A DNA stretch of 46,603 nt. Origin: Oscillospiraceae bacterium. GTDB taxonomy: Bacteria > Bacillota > Clostridia > Oscillospirales > Ruminococcaceae. The translations under genes and the position numbers were made by a program. Shown piece by piece: positions 26,150 through 36,100 of the stretch. The stretch's first letter is position 1, and each line of letters starts with the position of its first letter. The DNA is taken from assembly GCA_021199335.1 (NCBI GenBank), contig JAJQIG010000039.1, forward strand, positions 1 to 46,603. Direction: 5' to 3'. The notes under the pieces were generated by a model that was given only the letters and a program-made list of their open reading frames with translations, was not told the origin of the DNA and did no database searches.

Positions 26150-27448
26150 TCAAACGCCCAATATTTTGTCAAGCAAATCAAAGCCGTCATTTTGAGCAAT
26201 AACAATCTTTACATTAAGGGCTTTTTCCACATCGGGAACGGTCAAATCATCAAGAAAAATATCCGTATCGCGTATAAACATTGATGTTGTAAGAATCAAT
26301 TTATCTCCCAAAGGCTTGCCTTTAAGCTGAGTAATTATATCCGTTGCCGTAAGCAGCCCTGAAACTGTTATTGTTTCACCAAAGAAGCAATTTTTGATTT
26401 GATAAACATTACACTTTATATTATGCCACTTTTTTTCGACTTTTTCAACCAATTCCGAAATAAATTTATATGCCGCCACACCTGTTGCAATGGAGGTAAT
26501 ATGTTCTTCTGTCGGTTCATCCGCAAGCTCAAGAGCAGAATTAAATTCGTCAGCCAACGACCTAAGCATTCCTACACCATTTTCGTATTGGCAATAGTCC
26601 TCATAGCATTCTCCCTGGGGAAGCTCTCTTTGTGCAGTAACATAAAATTCATCGGCAGGGAAAACGAGCCTCGTATCATACTTTTCAAGAAACATCTTCT
26701 GAAAACGCTCAACCAAATCCAATACCTCTGATGCGGTTTCCTTATTGAATATTTCAATCGGATAAAGATTTTCTCTGAATGAAGTAACTCCTACGGGCAC
26801 AACAGCTATACTTTGGATATTAGGCATAAGCCCGCCGAGGTCAGTTAACGTCCTTTCAAGCTCCCTTCCGTCATTTATTCCGGGGCAAAGAACAATTTGG
26901 CAATTCATAGCAATCCCCGATTCGGCAAACTGTTTTAAATAATCCAGCTTTTCGCCCGCAAAGCGGTTGTTCATCATTTTGCATCTCAGTTCGGGGTTAG
27001 TTGTATGGACAGATATATTTATATTAAGACGCATTTGAATAATGCGATCTATATCATCCTGAGTAAGATTTGTTAGGGTTACATAGTTACCTTGCAAGAA
27101 AGAGAGCCTTGCATCATCATCCTTGAAATATAAAGTTTCCCTCATATTAGGTGGCATTTGGTCTATAAAGCAAAAAATACATTTATTGGTACAGCTTTGC
27201 TTTTTGTCCATAAGAAAGGACTCAAACTCCAATCCAAGATCATCATACTCATCCTTTATCGCATCCGCATTAATTACGCATCCGTCACGCTCCACAGAAA
27301 TTTTTACATTAACCTCGGTTGCGTAAAACATATAATCAAGGACATCGTGAACCATATGTCCGTTGAGCGACAGCAGCATATCCCCTGCCCTTATTCCTGC
27401 ATGAAAGGCAGGCGAATTTTTAATAACTGATGTTATTTTTATAGCCAT
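26150..27448 (-). CDS. DUF512 protein with PDZ and radical SAM domains
   Basis: Protein of 432 aa. An N-terminal PDZ-like domain (about 1-70, GIRAGDMLLSLNG) is followed by a radical SAM-like segment with CTNKCIFCFID (C-x3-C-x2-C) and then the DUF512 domain (VGVTSFRENLYPI, FPADEFYVTAQ). The protein is widespread in Clostridia and usually sits beside der, as here; its reaction is unknown. The ATG has GGAG upstream. It starts only 20 bp after the rpmF terminator, so it may depend on readthrough. Confidence 0.9.
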   Translation of the reverse strand: MAIKITSVIKNSPAFHAGIRAGDMLLSLNGHMVHDVLDYMFYATEVNVKISVERDGCVINADAIKDEYDDLGLEFESFLMDKKQSCTNKCIFCFIDQMPPNMRETLYFKDDDARLSFLQGNYVTLTNLTQDDIDRIIQMRLNINISVHTTNPELRCKMMNNRFAGEKLDYLKQFAESGIAMNCQIVLCPGINDGRELERTLTDLGGLMPNIQSIAVVPVGVTSFRENLYPIEIFNKETASEVLDLVERFQKMFLEKYDTRLVFPADEFYVTAQRELPQGECYEDYCQYENGVGMLRSLADEFNSALELADEPTEEHITSIATGVAAYKFISELVEKVEKKWHNIKCNVYQIKNCFFGETITVSGLLTATDIITQLKGKPLGDKLILTTSMFIRDTDIFLDDLTVPDVEKALNVKIVIAQNDGFDLLDKILGV

Positions 27449-27468
27449 AAAAATTCTCCTACAAACAA

Positions 27469-27503
27469 AAACCGAAGAAGGAAAAAATCTCCCTCTTCGG
27501 TTT
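27469..27503 (-). terminator. Intrinsic terminator after rpmF
   Basis: A 10-bp stem, AAACCGAAGA (27469-27478) with TCTTCGGTTT (27494-27503), is followed on the minus strand by TTGTTTG. Confidence 0.65.
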
Positions 27504-27515
27504 CTTGGAAAGCAA

Positions 27516-27698
27516 TTACGCTTCCTTTGAAATTACTTCTCTACCCTTATAGTATCCGCAATTCTTGCAAACCTTATGCGGAGATGTAAGTTCGCCGCAG
27601 TTAGTACATCTGGAAAGTGCAGGAGCATCCAGTTTCCAAACAGCAGAACGTCTTTTATCACGTCTAGCTTTTGATACCTTTCTCTTTGGTACTGCCAT
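27516..27698 (-). CDS. rpmF: 50S ribosomal protein L32 (bL32)
   Basis: Protein of 60 aa with the N-terminus MAVPKRKVSKARRDKRR and a complete zinc ribbon, CTNCG and CKNCG, so this is the zinc-binding form. It is 21 bp after the DUF177 gene, the usual partner. Confidence 0.97.
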   Translation of the reverse strand: MAVPKRKVSKARRDKRRSAVWKLDAPALSRCTNCGELTSPHKVCKNCGYYKGREVISKEA

Positions 27699-27719
27699 TA
27701 TTCAGCACCTCCTTATCTG

Positions 27720-28166
27720 TTAACCATTACAGTTACATTCATTGTAATTCAAATCTGTTCCGCAATGAGGACACAAACCTTTGCAATTCTCTTTGCAGAG
27801 CATCTTTGAGGGAATTTGCAACAGAATATCCATAATAACAAGCTCGTCCATATCCAGTATATCCGAATCCGTAACAATATACTCATCGTTATCCGTATTC
27901 AGAGAACGAACAAGAATATGTTCAAAATCATAGCTGAAATTACTTTTGAACTCGGCAAGGCATCTGTCACAAACAGCATTAAGGGTAAAATCAACGGTAT
28001 AACTGAGAATAACCACACCCGCACGATTTACAATTGTTCCCTTAACAGTCATAGGGTTCCCAAAGCTGTAACCCTTAACTTCATTCAGCCTTTCGGAATC
28101 AACAGAATAATCCACAATCTGCTTCTCGCCGACATTATTGTAAAGCTGCTTTAAGTTTACAACCAT
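27720..28166 (-). CDS. DUF177 (YceD-like) protein
   Basis: Protein of 148 aa. The central CDRCLAEF and the C-terminal Cys-rich tail (CKENCKGLCPHCGTDLN, then NECNC) are typical of DUF177/YceD proteins encoded before rpmF and linked to 23S rRNA or 50S biogenesis. Cysteine spacing suggests a metal site. ATG 28166 has GGGGTG upstream. It has its own consensus promoter at 28193-28221. Confidence 0.9.
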   Translation of the reverse strand: MVVNLKQLYNNVGEKQIVDYSVDSERLNEVKGYSFGNPMTVKGTIVNRAGVVILSYTVDFTLNAVCDRCLAEFKSNFSYDFEHILVRSLNTDNDEYIVTDSDILDMDELVIMDILLQIPSKMLCKENCKGLCPHCGTDLNYNECNCNG

Positions 28167-28192
28167 AGCACACCCCAAACACAACTTTATAA

Positions 28193-28221
28193 ATTATACC
28201 ACGCTTGATATAATCTGTCAA
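28193..28221 (-). promoter_or_regulatory. Promoter of DUF177-rpmF
   Basis: On the minus strand a full consensus TTGACA (28216-28221), a 17-bp spacer and TATAAT (28193-28198). Confidence 0.88.
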
Positions 28222-28237
28222 TAGTTTTTTTCAATTT

Positions 28238-28648
28238 TTATTTAACGGCATATTTTGCAACAGACTCAGGGAGATCATCCTTATCGGCGGAAACCGTGAA
28301 AATAACTTCAACTTCGCTTCCGGAAAGGGTGTCAATCTTGTTCAAAACAGCACCGAGAGCCTCAAAATCAGCTCCACCAACCTTAAGAATCGAGTCAACA
28401 AATATTTCCTTAATATCATAGTTGCCTGCAAGAAGTCCTGCAACAAGTCCATAGAAAGCCTCAAAGGAATAAATCTTGTTAACGTCAGTATCAACTATTC
28501 TTACGGATGTAGGAATGTCATATCTGAGCTTTTCGCTCTTATCGATGCAAACAACATATCCATCCGTTTTTTTAGAAGCTTCATTAATCATATCAATTAA
28601 AATCTTAGTTTTACCTGTACCCTTTTTGCCTGAAATAATTTTTACCAT
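28238..28648 (-). CDS. Small P-loop protein, function unknown
   Basis: Protein of 136 aa with an N-terminal Walker A, SGKKGTGKTK, and a likely Walker B in IKEIFVDSIL (hydrophobic strand ending in Asp). The fold is too short for a full AAA+ or helicase motor, and I cannot assign a function. Similar short ATP-binding proteins in Clostridia are sometimes labelled twitching-motility-like, which I do not endorse. ATG 28648 has GGAGTG 7 nt upstream. It is 62 bp downstream of pgi. Confidence 0.75.
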   Translation of the reverse strand: MVKIISGKKGTGKTKILIDMINEASKKTDGYVVCIDKSEKLRYDIPTSVRIVDTDVNKIYSFEAFYGLVAGLLAGNYDIKEIFVDSILKVGGADFEALGAVLNKIDTLSGSEVEVIFTVSADKDDLPESVAKYAVK

Positions 28649-28710
28649 GTGAAACACTCCGTTCCGCCTTTTTGGCTAATATATTAATATCACGAAACGT
28701 GATTTTTAAC

Positions 28711-30045
28711 TTAGTTAAGCTTTTCCTCAAGCTCAGCTTTCATATCCTCATAACCCGGCTTTCCGAGAAGAGCAAACATATTTTTCTTGTAGCTTTCAAC
28801 ACCCGGCTGATTAAACGGATTAACACCGAGCATATATCCGCTGATTGCGCAAGCCTTTTCAAAGAAGTATACCATATATCCGAAGCTATTTTCGGTTGTA
28901 TCTTCAAGCTCAAGAATAATATTGGGAACACCGCCCTCTGTATGCGCAAGAACCGTACCTTCAAAAGCTTTGCGGTTTACAACAGACATATTCTGGTTTG
29001 TAAGGAAATTGAGTCCGTCAAGATTTTCGGTATCAGGTTCAAGGAAGAAATCCTTCTTAGGCTTCTTTATATCAACAACGGTTTCAAACATAACTCTTGA
29101 ACCGTCCTGGATAAACTGACCCATAGAATGAAGGTCAGTTGAGAAAGTAACAGATGCGGGGAAAATACCCTTACCATCCTTTCCTTCACTCTCTCCGAAA
29201 AGCTGCTTAAACCACTCAGCCATCATTGTAAAACTTGGGTCATAGGAAACAAGAAGCTCCACAGATTTATTTTTTGAATAAAGGATATTTCTCAAAGCGG
29301 CATATTTATAGCAATCATTATTGTCAAAATCCGCCATAAGCTCATCCTGGGCCCGTTTTGCACCCACCATAATCGAATCAATGTCACAACCTGCGACAGC
29401 AATGGGCAAAAGACCTACCGCTGTGAGAACGGAATATCTTCCTCCGACATCATCCGCAATAACAAAGGTTTCGTAGCCCTCTGTATCGGCAAGCTGTTTA
29501 AGGGTACCCCTCGCCTTGTCCGTTGTGCAGAAAATTCTATCCTTAGCGCCGTCTTTGCCGTATTTCTTTTCAACGAGTTCGCGGAAAACTCTGAACGCAA
29601 GAGCAGGCTCGGTTGTTGTGCCGGATTTTGAGATAACATTGACAGAAATATCCTTGCCCTCACAGATAGAGAGAACCTCGTTAAGGTAGGTGGGGTTAAT
29701 GTTATTGCCCACATAATAAATATCCGGAGTATCCTTCTTTAGATTGTTATAAAAAGGAGATTTAAGGAGCTCAATTGCAGCCCTTGCTCCAAGATAAGAG
29801 CCACCGATTCCTATAACTATAAGGATATCGGAATTACCCTTAATTTTCTTTGCGGCAGCTTTAATTCTTTCAAATTCCTCCCTATCATAATCGGTAGGAA
29901 GATTTACCCATCCGAGAAAATCATTTCCGAGGCCTGATTTTTCATGAAGAGTTTTAGCTGCAAGCTCAGCCTGAGCCTTAGCCGCCTCCATTTCATGGGG
30001 AGCAACAAAGCTCTTTAAATATTTAGTGTTTAATGAGATAGACAT
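28711..30045 (-). CDS. pgi: Glucose-6-phosphate isomerase
   Basis: Glycolytic enzyme of 444 aa, the compact Bacillota type (normal about 450). It has [12 protein letters not shown] (sugar phosphate loop), [14 protein letters not shown] at the N-terminal SIS domain, [14 protein letters not shown], and [14 protein letters not shown] at the C-terminus. It interconverts glucose 6-phosphate and fructose 6-phosphate. A promoter TTGCAA-17 bp-TAGAAT lies upstream. Confidence 0.97.
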   Translation of the reverse strand: MSISLNTKYLKSFVAPHEMEAAKAQAELAAKTLHEKSGLGNDFLGWVNLPTDYDREEFERIKAAAKKIKGNSDILIVIGIGGSYLGARAAIELLKSPFYNNLKKDTPDIYYVGNNINPTYLNEVLSICEGKDISVNVISKSGTTTEPALAFRVFRELVEKKYGKDGAKDRIFCTTDKARGTLKQLADTEGYETFVIADDVGGRYSVLTAVGLLPIAVAGCDIDSIMVGAKRAQDELMADFDNNDCYKYAALRNILYSKNKSVELLVSYDPSFTMMAEWFKQLFGESEGKDGKGIFPASVTFSTDLHSMGQFIQDGSRVMFETVVDIKKPKKDFFLEPDTENLDGLNFLTNQNMSVVNRKAFEGTVLAHTEGGVPNIILELEDTTENSFGYMVYFFEKACAISGYMLGVNPFNQPGVESYKKNMFALLGKPGYEDMKAELEEKLN

Positions 30046-30080
30046 TTGAACTATTCCTCCAAATAAAATTCCTAAGTTTT

Positions 30081-30109
30081 ATTCTACTATAAATTTGAGC
30101 ATTTTGCAA
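30081..30109 (-). promoter_or_regulatory. Candidate promoter of pgi
   Basis: On the minus strand TTGCAA (30104-30109), 17-bp spacer, TAGAAT (30081-30086), about 36 bp before the pgi ATG. Confidence 0.55.
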
Positions 30110-30159
30110 TATTTTTTGAAAACTATAATCTTTTATTGCCAAGTTTTATTGATTTTTTA

Positions 30160-31305
30160 CTAAAAAGATAGCAAAAATTTAAGCAAAATCACCATTGACT
30201 TTTTTATATTCATTCCTTCAACAGACTTTTCTGCATTAATATCAACCGAAAAAATGAATTTCCCATTTCTGTAAAAATGGATTTCTCCAATTTTATCCCC
30301 CGCATTAACAGGTGCATAGACATAATCGGGAACAAAAACCTCGGATGATATTGTTCCAACCGCACCGTTTGGAATGACTATATTCCTCACATCGTCATAT
30401 TCAAGTCCGACGAATTTAGTTACGCCGCCCCTGACAGAAATTTCATCCGGCATATTCTCAGGCAATGAGGGTTTCATAATTTGATAATTCGAGAACGCAT
30501 AATTAAGCAGACGTTTTGCATCTGAAAACATTATATCCTTGTCCTCATATCCCAAAAGTACAACTCCGAAAGCTTTTCCGTCAATATTTGCGGCAGCGGC
30601 TATGCAATTACCCGAGCTTTCGGTAAATCCCGCCTTGAATCCGATGATTCCCGAAAAGTTCTTAACAAGGATATTTGAATTAACAAGTTCTGTACCGCCG
30701 TCCCTGAGATAATCGAGCCAGCAGACAAAGTAGGGTTGAAGAAAATCATACTTAAACAATTCGGATACAAGCTTTGACATATCTTCGGCTGTGGAGATCT
30801 GCGATGAATCGTCATAGTATCCACAGCAGTTTGTAAAGGATGTATCATACATTTCAAGCTCTCCGGCACGCTGATTCATAAGCTCAACAAAATCACTTTC
30901 CGTTCCGCAAACCGCTTCGGCAAGAGCAACGGACGCATCGTTTGCATTACCTATAATTACACCCTTAAGCAAGTCTTCAACGGACATCTCCTCGCCCGGC
31001 ATAAGCCATATTTGCGCACCCTGCATTGAATTTGCCGCCGCCGATGTCTTAACCGATTCATCGAGAGCCATCTCTCCGTTTTCAATTTTTTCGGCGACGA
31101 GAAGCACTGTCATAAGCTTGTTCATAGTGCCGATGGGAACACACTCCGTTTCACTGCCGCTGTCTATAACCGCACCTGTTGAAATCTCAAAAAGAATGCT
31201 GCATTCCTTATACTCGATTTTTTCCTCCGCAAATACAGCTTCCGAACATACCGCTAAAACAATAGCTGCGGAAACAATAATTCCCTTAATTTTCCCGATA
31301 AGCAT
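30160..31305 (-). CDS. DacF/PBP5-like protein with altered active-site motifs
   Basis: Protein of 381 aa with a signal peptide (about residues 1-26), a D-Ala-D-Ala carboxypeptidase-like domain (about 30-275) and a C-terminal PBP5-type beta domain, then a hydrophobic tail ending at the C-terminus as in membrane-anchored PBP5 proteins. All three catalytic motifs differ from the family: SxxK is Thr60-Met-Asn-Lys63, SxN is Asn120-Ala-Asn122, and KTG is Lys224-Ala-Gly226. Surrounding residues (KLMTVLLVAE, NDASVALAE, GFTESSGNC) remain typical, so the fold seems kept while catalysis is doubtful. GAGGTGG precedes the ATG. The gene lies 78 bp after a terminator of the HPr-like gene. Confidence 0.85.
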   Translation of the reverse strand: MLIGKIKGIIVSAAIVLAVCSEAVFAEEKIEYKECSILFEISTGAVIDSGSETECVPIGTMNKLMTVLLVAEKIENGEMALDESVKTSAAANSMQGAQIWLMPGEEMSVEDLLKGVIIGNANDASVALAEAVCGTESDFVELMNQRAGELEMYDTSFTNCCGYYDDSSQISTAEDMSKLVSELFKYDFLQPYFVCWLDYLRDGGTELVNSNILVKNFSGIIGFKAGFTESSGNCIAAAANIDGKAFGVVLLGYEDKDIMFSDAKRLLNYAFSNYQIMKPSLPENMPDEISVRGGVTKFVGLEYDDVRNIVIPNGAVGTISSEVFVPDYVYAPVNAGDKIGEIHFYRNGKFIFSVDINAEKSVEGMNIKKSMVILLKFLLSF

Positions 31306-31362
31306 AAAACCACCTCAAATAATTTTATGCAGCTTGGAAAACAAATATTTTTACACAACAAA

Positions 31363-31386
31363 AGCGTCGGAACTTAATCCGACGCT
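31363..31386 (-). terminator. Intrinsic terminator after the HPr-like gene
   Basis: A 9-bp stem, AGCGTCGGA (31363-31371) with TCCGACGCT (31378-31386), is followed on the minus strand by TTTGTTGTG. Confidence 0.65.
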
Positions 31387-31407
31387 CGGCGGTTCATAGC
31401 CGTAAAA

Positions 31408-31638
31408 TTATTCAACAATGAACTGCTTAATTTCTGCAAAGAACTTTGAAGCATCATCAGTGTGAGCTTCGAGAGCGATAGGCTTGGAAAGATCCAGGCT
31501 GAAGATACCCATAATTGATTTTGCATCAACAGCATATCTGCCGGAAATCAAATCAACGTCAAACTCGCACTTTGAAACAAGAGTAACGAAAGTCTTTACA
31601 TCATTGATTGTTGCTAACATAACAGTAGTTTTAGCCAT
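31408..31638 (-). CDS. HPr-like protein lacking the phosphorylatable histidine
   Basis: Protein of 76 aa with an HPr-like fold. The regulatory-serine segment is preserved as AVDAKSIMGIFSLDLS (Ser41, matching Ser46 of HPr). The region that should hold the active-site His15 and Arg17 reads MLATINDVKTF, and the first 45 residues contain no histidine. It therefore cannot take PTS phosphate from Enzyme I, but could be a Crh-like regulator through the serine. ATG 31638 has GGAGGGA upstream, and a candidate promoter lies at 31710-31738, divergent from mtaB. Confidence 0.85.
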   Translation of the reverse strand: MAKTTVMLATINDVKTFVTLVSKCEFDVDLISGRYAVDAKSIMGIFSLDLSKPIALEAHTDDASKFFAEIKQFIVE

Positions 31639-31709
31639 AATAGTTCCCTCCAATTTTTCTGTATTGTAACAATGTGTCTCCCAATGCACCAAATTTATGG
31701 TACAAATAT

Positions 31710-31738
31710 AGGATAACAGTTTTTTTTATTTAAGTCAA
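31710..31738 (-). promoter_or_regulatory. Candidate promoter of the HPr-like gene
   Basis: On the minus strand TTGACT (31733-31738), 17-bp spacer, TATCCT (31710-31715). Confidence 0.55.
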
Positions 31739-31744
31739 GAGGAA

Positions 31745-31773
31745 TTGAAAAATTTTTTTAAATATTGTATAAT
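31745..31773 (+). promoter_or_regulatory. Promoter of mtaB
   Basis: TTGAAA (31745-31750), a 17-bp spacer and a perfect TATAAT (31768-31773), divergent from the HPr-like gene promoter. Confidence 0.75.
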
Positions 31774-31840
31774 AGTATAGAATTTAAAAGCTACCAAAAA
31801 TTTCGTTAGTCAATTTTAACAAAAATATATGGAGTTATTT

Positions 31841-33142
31841 ATGAATATTCACTTTAAGACTTTTGGCTGTAAGGTCAATCTTTACGAAACCGAAAATATG
31901 AAGCAAAATTTCTCTAATCACGGATACACAATATCGGAGGATGAAAAAAATTGCGATATTTACATCATTAATTCCTGTACAGTCACCGAATCGGGGGATA
32001 AAAAATTTTTCAAGGAGCTTCGGAGGCTAAGACGTGAAAATCCTAACTCCGTAATCGTTGTAACAGGCTGTTATCCGCAGGCTTTTTCATCGGATGCTTT
32101 CAAGATTTCGGAAGCTGATATAGTAACCGGAACAAAAAATCGCAGCGCACTTCCTTCTTTGCTCGATATTTATCTTAAAACAAAGAAAAAACAAATCAAG
32201 GTATGTGATTATTCCCGCGGCGACCTCTTTGAAGATATGCAAAACACAGGTTACGCCAACAATACCCGTGCTTTTGTAAAAATTCAAGATGGCTGCAATA
32301 TGTTCTGTTCCTATTGCATCATACCATATTCGAGAGGAGGATTCCGCTCAAAGACTATGGAAAAGCTTAAAGAAGAGGTAAAACAGCTTGCAGAAGCGGG
32401 ATATAGGGAAATTGTACTTGTAGGTATAAATCTTTCATTTTATGGCATAGAATTCGGTCTGCGACTTGCCGATGCAGTTGAAGCCGTATGTGCGCAGGAT
32501 GGAATAGAACGTGTACGTCTTGGCTCACTTGAACCTGAAATGATAACATATGAGGATATAAGACGTCTTGCGTCTCTGCCGAAGCTCTGCCCCCAATTTC
32601 ACCTATCGCTGCAAAGCGGCTGTGACAGGACACTGAGTGCAATGAACAGGAGATATAACTCCGATGATTACGCCTCACTTGTTAACAATTTAAGGAAGTG
32701 TTTTGAAAATTGTGCTATAACCACCGATATTATGGTCGGATTTCCCGATGAAACGGAGGAGGATTTTGAAAATTCTCTTGAATTTGTCAAAAAAATTGAA
32801 TTTTCAAAGTCTCATGTTTTTCCATATTCCTCAAGGAAAGGCACTCCCGCCGCCAAAATGGAAAATCAAATTCCTATGCACATAAAAAATATACGCGCAA
32901 AGCGTATGGCTGATGTTACGGAGGAATCCCACATGAAATTTCTTGAAAGTCAGGTAGGACTTACTGTTCCCGTGCTTTTTGAACGTGAAAAATCCGACAA
33001 TATCCCTCACGGATATACGCCAAATTATACCCCTGTAAAAATATTTACAAAAAATTCAGACAAAAGTTTGCGTAATACGATTTTTTATGTTAAAATAATA
33101 GGGTTAGAACAAGACTATTGCATAGGCGAAATTATTTATTAA
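31841..33142 (+). CDS. mtaB: tRNA (t6A37) C2-methylthiotransferase MtaB
   Basis: Protein of 433 aa that adds a methylthio group to N6-threonylcarbamoyladenosine 37 of tRNA. It has the N-terminal UPF0004 domain (TFGCKVNLYETENM; further cluster cysteines in NSCTVT and TGCYPQ), the radical SAM motif CNMFCSYCIIPYSRG, HLSLQSGCDRTLSAMNR and the MtaB-type VGFPDETEEDF, and a C-terminal TRAM-like end. The three-cysteine start with KVN is typical of MtaB rather than MiaB. ATG 31841 has GGAG about 7 nt upstream. purL follows. Confidence 0.9.
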   Translation: MNIHFKTFGCKVNLYETENMKQNFSNHGYTISEDEKNCDIYIINSCTVTESGDKKFFKELRRLRRENPNSVIVVTGCYPQAFSSDAFKISEADIVTGTKNRSALPSLLDIYLKTKKKQIKVCDYSRGDLFEDMQNTGYANNTRAFVKIQDGCNMFCSYCIIPYSRGGFRSKTMEKLKEEVKQLAEAGYREIVLVGINLSFYGIEFGLRLADAVEAVCAQDGIERVRLGSLEPEMITYEDIRRLASLPKLCPQFHLSLQSGCDRTLSAMNRRYNSDDYASLVNNLRKCFENCAITTDIMVGFPDETEEDFENSLEFVKKIEFSKSHVFPYSSRKGTPAAKMENQIPMHIKNIRAKRMADVTEESHMKFLESQVGLTVPVLFEREKSDNIPHGYTPNYTPVKIFTKNSDKSLRNTIFYVKIIGLEQDYCIGEIIY

Positions 33143-33162
33143 TTTTAAGGAGCGTATATTTT

Positions 33163-36100
33163 ATGTCTGTATTCCGTATTTATGTTGAAAAGAAGCCTGA
33201 ATTCGCTGTTGAAGCCAAAAATCTTCTCTCAGATGTCAGAACTGCCCTCAGGCTTGATAAACTAAGAAACCTCAGAATCCTTAACCGCTACGATGCAGAG
33301 GGTCTTTCCGATGCTGACTTCCGACTTGCGGCAGGAAATGTTTTTTCCGAGCCTGCAGTTGATATAACCGGTTCAAAGTTGCCTGAACTTTCGGAAACCG
33401 AATCGGTTTTTGCCGTTGAATATCTACCCGGACAGTTTGATCAGCGTGCTGATTCCTGCGAACAGTGTATTCAAATCCTTACTCAAGGTGAAAGATGCAG
33501 AGTTAAAAATGCCAGAATTTACATTGTTGACGGCAAGCTCACGCATGAAGAACTTTGCGCCCTTAAGGCTTATATAATTAACCCCGTTGAAAGCCGTGAG
33601 GCTTCCCTTGATGAAGTGACTACCCTTGCTTCCGAATATGATATTCCGACAGAAGTTGCCGTTATAGAGAACTTCATATATCTCGAGGAGGCGGAGCTTG
33701 TCAATTTTATTGCAAAATACGGTCTTGCAATGGATCTCGATGATATAAAATTCTGCCAGAAATATTTTAAGGATACAGAAAAACGCGATCCTACCATTAC
33801 CGAAATACGCATGATTGACACATACTGGTCAGACCACTGCCGCCATACAACCTTTTCCACGATTATTGATAATGCTGACATCAACGCCGACTACATAAGG
33901 AAAACATACGATGAGTACATCAATGCAAGAAACGAACTTGGCAGAAGCGAAAAGCCAATTACCCTCATGGACATTGCCACAATTGCTGCAAAGAAGCTGA
34001 AAAAAGACGGAATTCTCAAGGATCTTGACGAATCGGAGGAAATTAATGCCTGCTCGGTGCGAATTAAGGTTGATGTTGACGGAGAAATGCAGGATTGGCT
34101 TCTCATGTTCAAGAACGAAACCCACAATCACCCTACCGAGATTGAGCCGTTTGGCGGGGCCGCAACCTGTCTTGGAGGTGCCATAAGAGATCCCCTTTCG
34201 GGACGTTCCTATGTATACCAAGCAATGCGTGTAACAGGTGCAGCAAATCCCCTTGTTCCTGTTGAAGACACAATTCACGGAAAGCTTCCTCAAAGAAAAA
34301 TCACAGTCGGAGCAGCAAACGGCTACAGCTCCTACGGAAATCAGATAGGTCTTGCAACGGGCCATGTTGCGGAAATTTATCATCCGGGCTATGTTGCAAA
34401 ACGCCTTGAAATAGGCGCGGTTATTGCCGCCGCCCCCGAAGAAAATGTAGTGCGTGAAATTCCCAAACCCGATGATGTTGTAATTCTCCTCGGCGGTCGC
34501 ACAGGACGTGACGGATGCGGCGGCGCAACAGGTTCCTCAAAATCCCATACGGAGGCTTCTCTCGAAAGCTGCGGCGCAGAGGTTCAAAAGGGTAATCCCC
34601 CTGTTGAAAGAAAGCTGCAAAGGCTATTCAGAAATCCGAAGGTTACACATATGATTAAACGCTGCAACGACTTTGGTGCGGGAGGTGTTTCCGTAGCTAT
34701 AGGAGAGCTTACGGACGGTCTTATTATCGACCTCAATGCAGTTCCCAAAAAATATGATGGACTTGACGGAACAGAGCTTGCAATCTCTGAAAGCCAGGAG
34801 CGTATGGCTGTTGTTGTAAGGCGTGACGATGCGGAAAAATTCATTGCAGAAGCTGAAAAAGAAAACCTTGAAGCTACTCTTGTTGCTGTTGTTACGGAGG
34901 AACCCCGCCTTAAAATGAAATGGAATGACAAAATAATTGTAAATCTTTCCAGAGAATTCCTTAACTCAAACGGTGCAGAAAAACACACGAATGTTGCTGT
35001 TCCCCTCCCTATTACGGCTCAACTCAAAACATATACGGATTGTGCCGACAGTTGGGAGTCGCTTATGACGAACCTTAATGTTTGCTCACAGAAGGGTCTT
35101 GTTGAACGTTTTGACTCTACTATCGGTGCAGGAACAGTTCTTATGCCTTATGGCGGAAAATATCAACTTACTCCCACACAGGCTATGGCTGCAAAAATAC
35201 CCGTACTCAAGGGTGAAACAGACACCTGTTCCATTATGGGCTGGGGATTTAACCCTTATGTGACCGACAGAAGCCCCTATCATGGCGCAATTTCCGCTGT
35301 AATTGAATCGGTTGCAAAAATTGTTGCTGCAGGCGGAAGCTACAAACGTTGCTGGCTCACATTCCAGGAATATTTTGAACGCACACAAAACAATCCCACA
35401 CGCTGGGGCAAACCTTTTTCAGCGCTTCTCGGCGCATTCAAGGCACAGATTGAGCTTGGCTGCGGCGCAATAGGCGGCAAGGATTCAATGTCAGGCACGT
35501 TTGAAAATATTGATGTTCCTGCAACATTGGTTTCCTTTGCGGTTTCTACAGGAAGCAGCAAGGGCATAATCTCCCCTGAATTCAAAAAGGCAGGAAATAA
35601 GGTTATTCTTATCACCCCCGAATATGACGAAAATAACCTTCCTGTTTTTGCAAGCATAAGAGAATGCTTTGAAAAGGTTGAAAAGCTTATTTCGGACGGA
35701 CAGGCTTTATCGGTATGGACAGTTGGTTTCGGAGGCGTTGCGGAAGCTGTTGCAAAAATGTCACTCGGTAACCGCATTGGTTTTAGGTTTGATAAAAAGC
35801 TGTCCGAGGATCAGCTCTTTTACTCGAAATACGGTGCTTTTGTTATTGAGCTTAACGGAGATCCGTTCACAGTTGAAAATGTTATTGGCACAACTATCGA
35901 TGAATATAAAATTGACTGCAAGGATTACACCGTTGACATGGTTCACATTCAAAAGAAATGGGAGGACCGTCTTGAACCTGTATTCCCATGCAATATTAAG
36001 ACAGACGACAAACCTGTAAAGATTTTCACCTACACAGCGGAAAATCCTATTCGCCACGCTTCTGTATTTGCTAAACCCCGTGTTCTTATACCCGTATTCC

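Noticed and set aside
31774-33162. Purine riboswitch in front of purL
   Set aside because: purL follows mtaB with 20 bp between; no purine aptamer is visible there or upstream of mtaB.
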